A stretch of 64,000 bases of DNA from a virus. This document shows positions 62,101-64,000 of the stretch, piece by piece. The notes under the pieces are model-generated. The model saw nothing but the letters and a program-made list of their open reading frames with translations. It searched no databases and had not been told where the DNA came from. How positions within the stretch are numbered: the stretch's first letter is position 1; each line of letters starts with the position of its first letter. The position numbers were made by a program, and so were the translations under genes. Location of the stretch: positions 1 to 64,000 of IMG/VR virus record IMGVR_UViG_3300033143_001281. The stretch is one strand, 5' to 3'.

Positions 62101-64000
62101 ATAAAAAAATATTTAAATGTTGCAGAGGCCAATGAGCTAATGAATCAACTTTTTAAAAGAGGTTATGTTGGTGATCCAGAAAATGTAAAAGGTTTTTTAC
62201 AAACTGGAGATGTAAGATATTTAAATGCAATGACTTTTTACAACGAACAAGGTCAAATTGATAAAAAGGTTGATAAAGTTAAGTATGATGAAATACAAAG
62301 ATTACTTGATGTCTATAGGAACAATCAAGAAAAAACTGAAGAGTCAGAACAATCTCCTAAAGAAGAAAATCAAAAGGAGGATATTACACAGGCAAAAACA
62401 GCACAAGATCAAGTTTTAGATGATGCATCTATAGATGTTATATTACCTGAAACAAATAATACAAGAATGCTAAATGAGCTTTTAAAAAGACAGTATTCTA
62501 AGTATTCTGCTACACAAACAGTTTTAGGAGAAAACGTATTGACCTTTGAAGAGTGGAGAAATGCTGAGGGTGCAATATGGCAAAACACATTTAATGCTTT
62601 AAAAAAATTATGGGCATCTGGTAAACTACCAGTTTTAGATGCACAAGGTAATGCAGCTTACGTAAATGTAACAGAAGATCAATTACTAAATGAACTAGGT
62701 TTTGATGCATGGTTAAAGTCTAGAGAAGTAAGAGAAAATGATTTAGTAAGTGAAATTTTACAATCAGCTAATGTTTCTTTGGATGAAATAATTGCACCTA
62801 CACAGAAACAAACAACTAAAGAAGATATAACTAAAGGAAAAAATAATGTTGATATATATAAAGAAGGTGCACGTGTTAACGTTATTAAAGTTACAACTAT
62901 AGATGAAAATGGAAAACCTGTTGCATTTTTTAAACTAGTAGATCCAAAGGGTAATGATTTATCAGCAGACTTGCTTGGTTTGATAGATAGCAAATATGAA
63001 GGTACATATCCCACATCAAAAGAAGCTGTACAAGCACAAGAAGCTTTAGAAAAACAAGCACCCGATAATGCACCTTTTAAATTTGATAATGAAGAATTAA
63101 ATCAAGGAATGCTTGTTTATAGAAATGGTAAGGAGTATGTTGTAATAAGTACACCTAGATCTATTTCAGGTGGTAAGTTGCGTTTAAGAATTAATGATGG
63201 AAGTAATAAGATAACAGTTATAAATAGGGGAGAGTTTGCCGGAAGATTTACTAAACAAGAAATCAAATATGATTTTGATCCTACTAATGCAAGAGTAAAT
63301 ATTCAAAAAATAAATCAAATATATCCTCATGCTAATACTGTTGATGGTCAAAGAAATTATACTGAGGCTTCTAAAAGATTAGATTTGATATTACAAATCT
63401 TAGATGAAACAGATTTAAAAAATTTAAATTTAGTTATAGAAGCAGATCCGAAAGGTGGTGTAGATCAGGGTCAGTTTACTATGGAAGGTAAAAACCCAAA
63501 TAAATATGTTAAAGTAAAAACATCTGCATATAGAATAGGTTTAGCAGCAGGAAGTCAAGAAACACAGAAAAGAATAAATGATGCATTGCTTAAGAATGGT
63601 ATAAAACTTTCAGATAATCCAAATGGTATTTTTGCTTATATACCAAATGATGTATTTGAAATGATAGATGCAGAAGGAAATCCTGTAGAAAATCTTAGCA
63701 CAATAACTCCTGATCTTGCTAATAGTACATTGTTTGTTAGCAAAGCACTTAGAGATAGTTTAACAAAACAAGAAATATTAAATTTAGCAAGAAGTAATTT
63801 TGCTCTTAATAAGTTAATTACTATTGAAGCAACAAATGCACTTGCTAAATCTGAAGGTGCAATAGCTTTTGTGCCTGTAGATAAATTAGATTTTAACTTT
63901 TCACTTTTAGTTTCTGGAGGTAATGTTGTTTATGATAATAGTTCAGTTAGATCTTTGTCTTCATTAAAATATCAACATGCTGATGAAAATGGCAACTATT
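59173..64000 (+). CDS. Giant virion cargo protein, partial at the window end (at least 1609 residues)
   Basis: The frame opens at ATG 59173 (MEDQSNKPLANTIANNQRTS) and has no stop up to the window edge. Near 200-265 there is a Gly/Ala-rich, partly hydrophobic stretch (TFGIIGSIAVEELILAGAAA), and near 420-590 another with FWLGN-like text (YASNWFVLGNAMGG; FLSGFLMGGIVQGPQKLFFQ). Such segments could insert into membranes. Later parts are helical and Lys-rich. It matches the position of the largest crAss-like virion proteins, one of which can include RNA polymerase parts. No DxDxD-type catalytic motif appears in the visible part. Confidence 0.7.
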   Translation, partial: MEDQSNKPLANTIANNQRTSSVIPPGEFNFIPIEEMFETPETDLANVIATDPGAIAQVDRYKADIDKYGIPAMASLGTVSPSLATGKYNPVAQQNPSQAAYQEVKNILTAKKDGPGGQRVAPRYASIRQSNFLRYYEHPEFADLGFTPYANMEEFYNANSTIWDDMSRMSGQFASLAGSGFNSVYRSYGDMFGDGSYLSQPDLESAFEFEDAMAIGNSSRGGALGFTNNLLLNSAYTFGIIGSIAVEELILAGAAAAQGFLNPASDALLASRSVANVKRAGDAISGLFDMKKMADATRNAMKTLSEIDTARDFWAATQGTRKVLGQAFTPNTMYALKNFKSTKNATQNAVNLAKMKAGFGGFYRDFRAVNLALAESKLEGGMVYNELIREGVNMAQAKSGVTVTPEEFASIQSKASEGAFYTTMANAPIIYASNWFVLGNAMGGFNRSLGRVFGETFEKGLNGRLFKGKGVKDAATGKVKNVFKDAGTGLGGWWTKVRAGGVKGNTGRALAASARYFAANIAEGIQEVAQEAVSAGTKGYYTALLDDPLAGGVALRNQYIASGMSSQFSGQGAETFLSGFLMGGIVQGPQKLFFQGIPALYQRISDPKAYKEYQEIKDKYVKDLVTVHNEAWNAQADDPGSVFDPQKLNFFFQKQAAAEMKKNVFNQDRFGFQDEKDGAKFHQMYTIFRTGTSELFKNQLRDYLKMTDAELAQAFPSSKADVKSGKIRSRLEKFITQIDKAEADYIRRKDDNKNPFDPSQFNKETEKRQYIQEVLKSQAWEHANYLYMFTENGFQRALERANSIYTELANDPLFDGMAASDVTVLLDPDSISNELFLLSKDILVLDDSTEQGKKDKKRLEGKLERLKEIQKVLSDKNLLNNDGTFDKRKLGSKLLPVFEKYIKYLANSKNTFADKSKIKEALKKMIDYGALKGRARVYDKAIEYLANPERFNEIVNRQIEVNKNIYRSLSSNFEKQIKKYLNVAEANELMNQLFKRGYVGDPENVKGFLQTGDVRYLNAMTFYNEQGQIDKKVDKVKYDEIQRLLDVYRNNQEKTEESEQSPKEENQKEDITQAKTAQDQVLDDASIDVILPETNNTRMLNELLKRQYSKYSATQTVLGENVLTFEEWRNAEGAIWQNTFNALKKLWASGKLPVLDAQGNAAYVNVTEDQLLNELGFDAWLKSREVRENDLVSEILQSANVSLDEIIAPTQKQTTKEDITKGKNNVDIYKEGARVNVIKVTTIDENGKPVAFFKLVDPKGNDLSADLLGLIDSKYEGTYPTSKEAVQAQEALEKQAPDNAPFKFDNEELNQGMLVYRNGKEYVVISTPRSISGGKLRLRINDGSNKITVINRGEFAGRFTKQEIKYDFDPTNARVNIQKINQIYPHANTVDGQRNYTEASKRLDLILQILDETDLKNLNLVIEADPKGGVDQGQFTMEGKNPNKYVKVKTSAYRIGLAAGSQETQKRINDALLKNGIKLSDNPNGIFAYIPNDVFEMIDAEGNPVENLSTITPDLANSTLFVSKALRDSLTKQEILNLARSNFALNKLITIEATNALAKSEGAIAFVPVDKLDFNFSLLVSGGNVVYDNSSVRSLSSLKYQHADENGNY

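Noticed and set aside
1-64000. CRISPR array, insertion sequence or integrase
   Set aside because: No regularly spaced repeats, transposase-like or recombinase-like frames were seen on either strand.
14026-64000. Phage RNA polymerase within the window
   Set aside because: No DxDxD-type motif was found in any of the large proteins; it may lie beyond the right edge.

Overview
The window looks like most of the structural (late) half, and part of the early region, of an AT-rich, double-stranded DNA tailed phage of Bacteroidota. The best match is a crAss-like phage (Crassvirales). This rests on family recognition from memory, not on a search. The supporting order is: IHF-like protein, terminase large subunit, portal, scaffold-like protein, major capsid protein, ring/neck-like proteins, a P22 gp10-like tail stabilisation protein of more than 2000 residues, then a run of very large 'cargo' proteins. 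Bacteroidota hosts are suggested by a DUF4846 secreted protein, by lipoproteins with a Cys right after a short signal peptide, and by start codons preceded by A-rich rather than strong Shine-Dalgarno sequence. TAG, TGA and TAA all end genes at sensible places (TAG ends the GroES-like and terminase genes), so I see no stop-codon reassignment here.

Positions 1-7103 are almost all minus strand: tRNA-Arg(UCU), an HNH-like protein, unknown proteins, an acidic-tailed protein, a small HTH protein, an exported-protein cluster (DUF4846 protein, a membrane protein and two lipoproteins), and a pair of paralogous small proteins with their own terminators. Two intergenic gaps (about 2920-3046 and 5486-5652) hold strong nested hairpins just downstream of TATAAT-like boxes and share sequence, so they may be related structured leader RNAs. 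A third structured stretch lies at 6342-6442.

Positions 7104-7347 form a divergent junction with several G-tracts in otherwise AT-rich DNA. From 7348 to the end everything is plus strand. Positions 7348-13689 carry small basic proteins (including what look like two halves of a DUF5872 protein split around a lipoprotein gene), an appendage protein, an N-acetylmuramoyl-L-alanine amidase, an IHF-like protein and a PD-(D/E)XK nuclease. Positions 13755-22310 hold the GroES-like protein, terminase, portal, scaffold candidate, capsid and a small capsid-associated candidate. Positions 22428-38032 hold neck and tail structural proteins, two large fibres (one ending in an S74 intramolecular chaperone) and a VWA/FN3 protein. 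Positions 38164-47969 hold a metallophosphoesterase, further neck proteins and the tail stabilisation protein, which carries an inserted VWA domain. Positions 47969-64000 hold large virion cargo candidates, one with a cysteine-peptidase-like C-terminus, ending in a gene that runs off the window.

An intergenic motif close to GTATATTAT recurs upstream of at least six plus-strand genes or gene blocks and is a candidate late promoter. Several strong intrinsic terminators divide the late region. Two genes, the major capsid protein and the cysteine-peptidase-like cargo protein, are broken by apparent frameshifts; in both, the other frame continues the protein plausibly.
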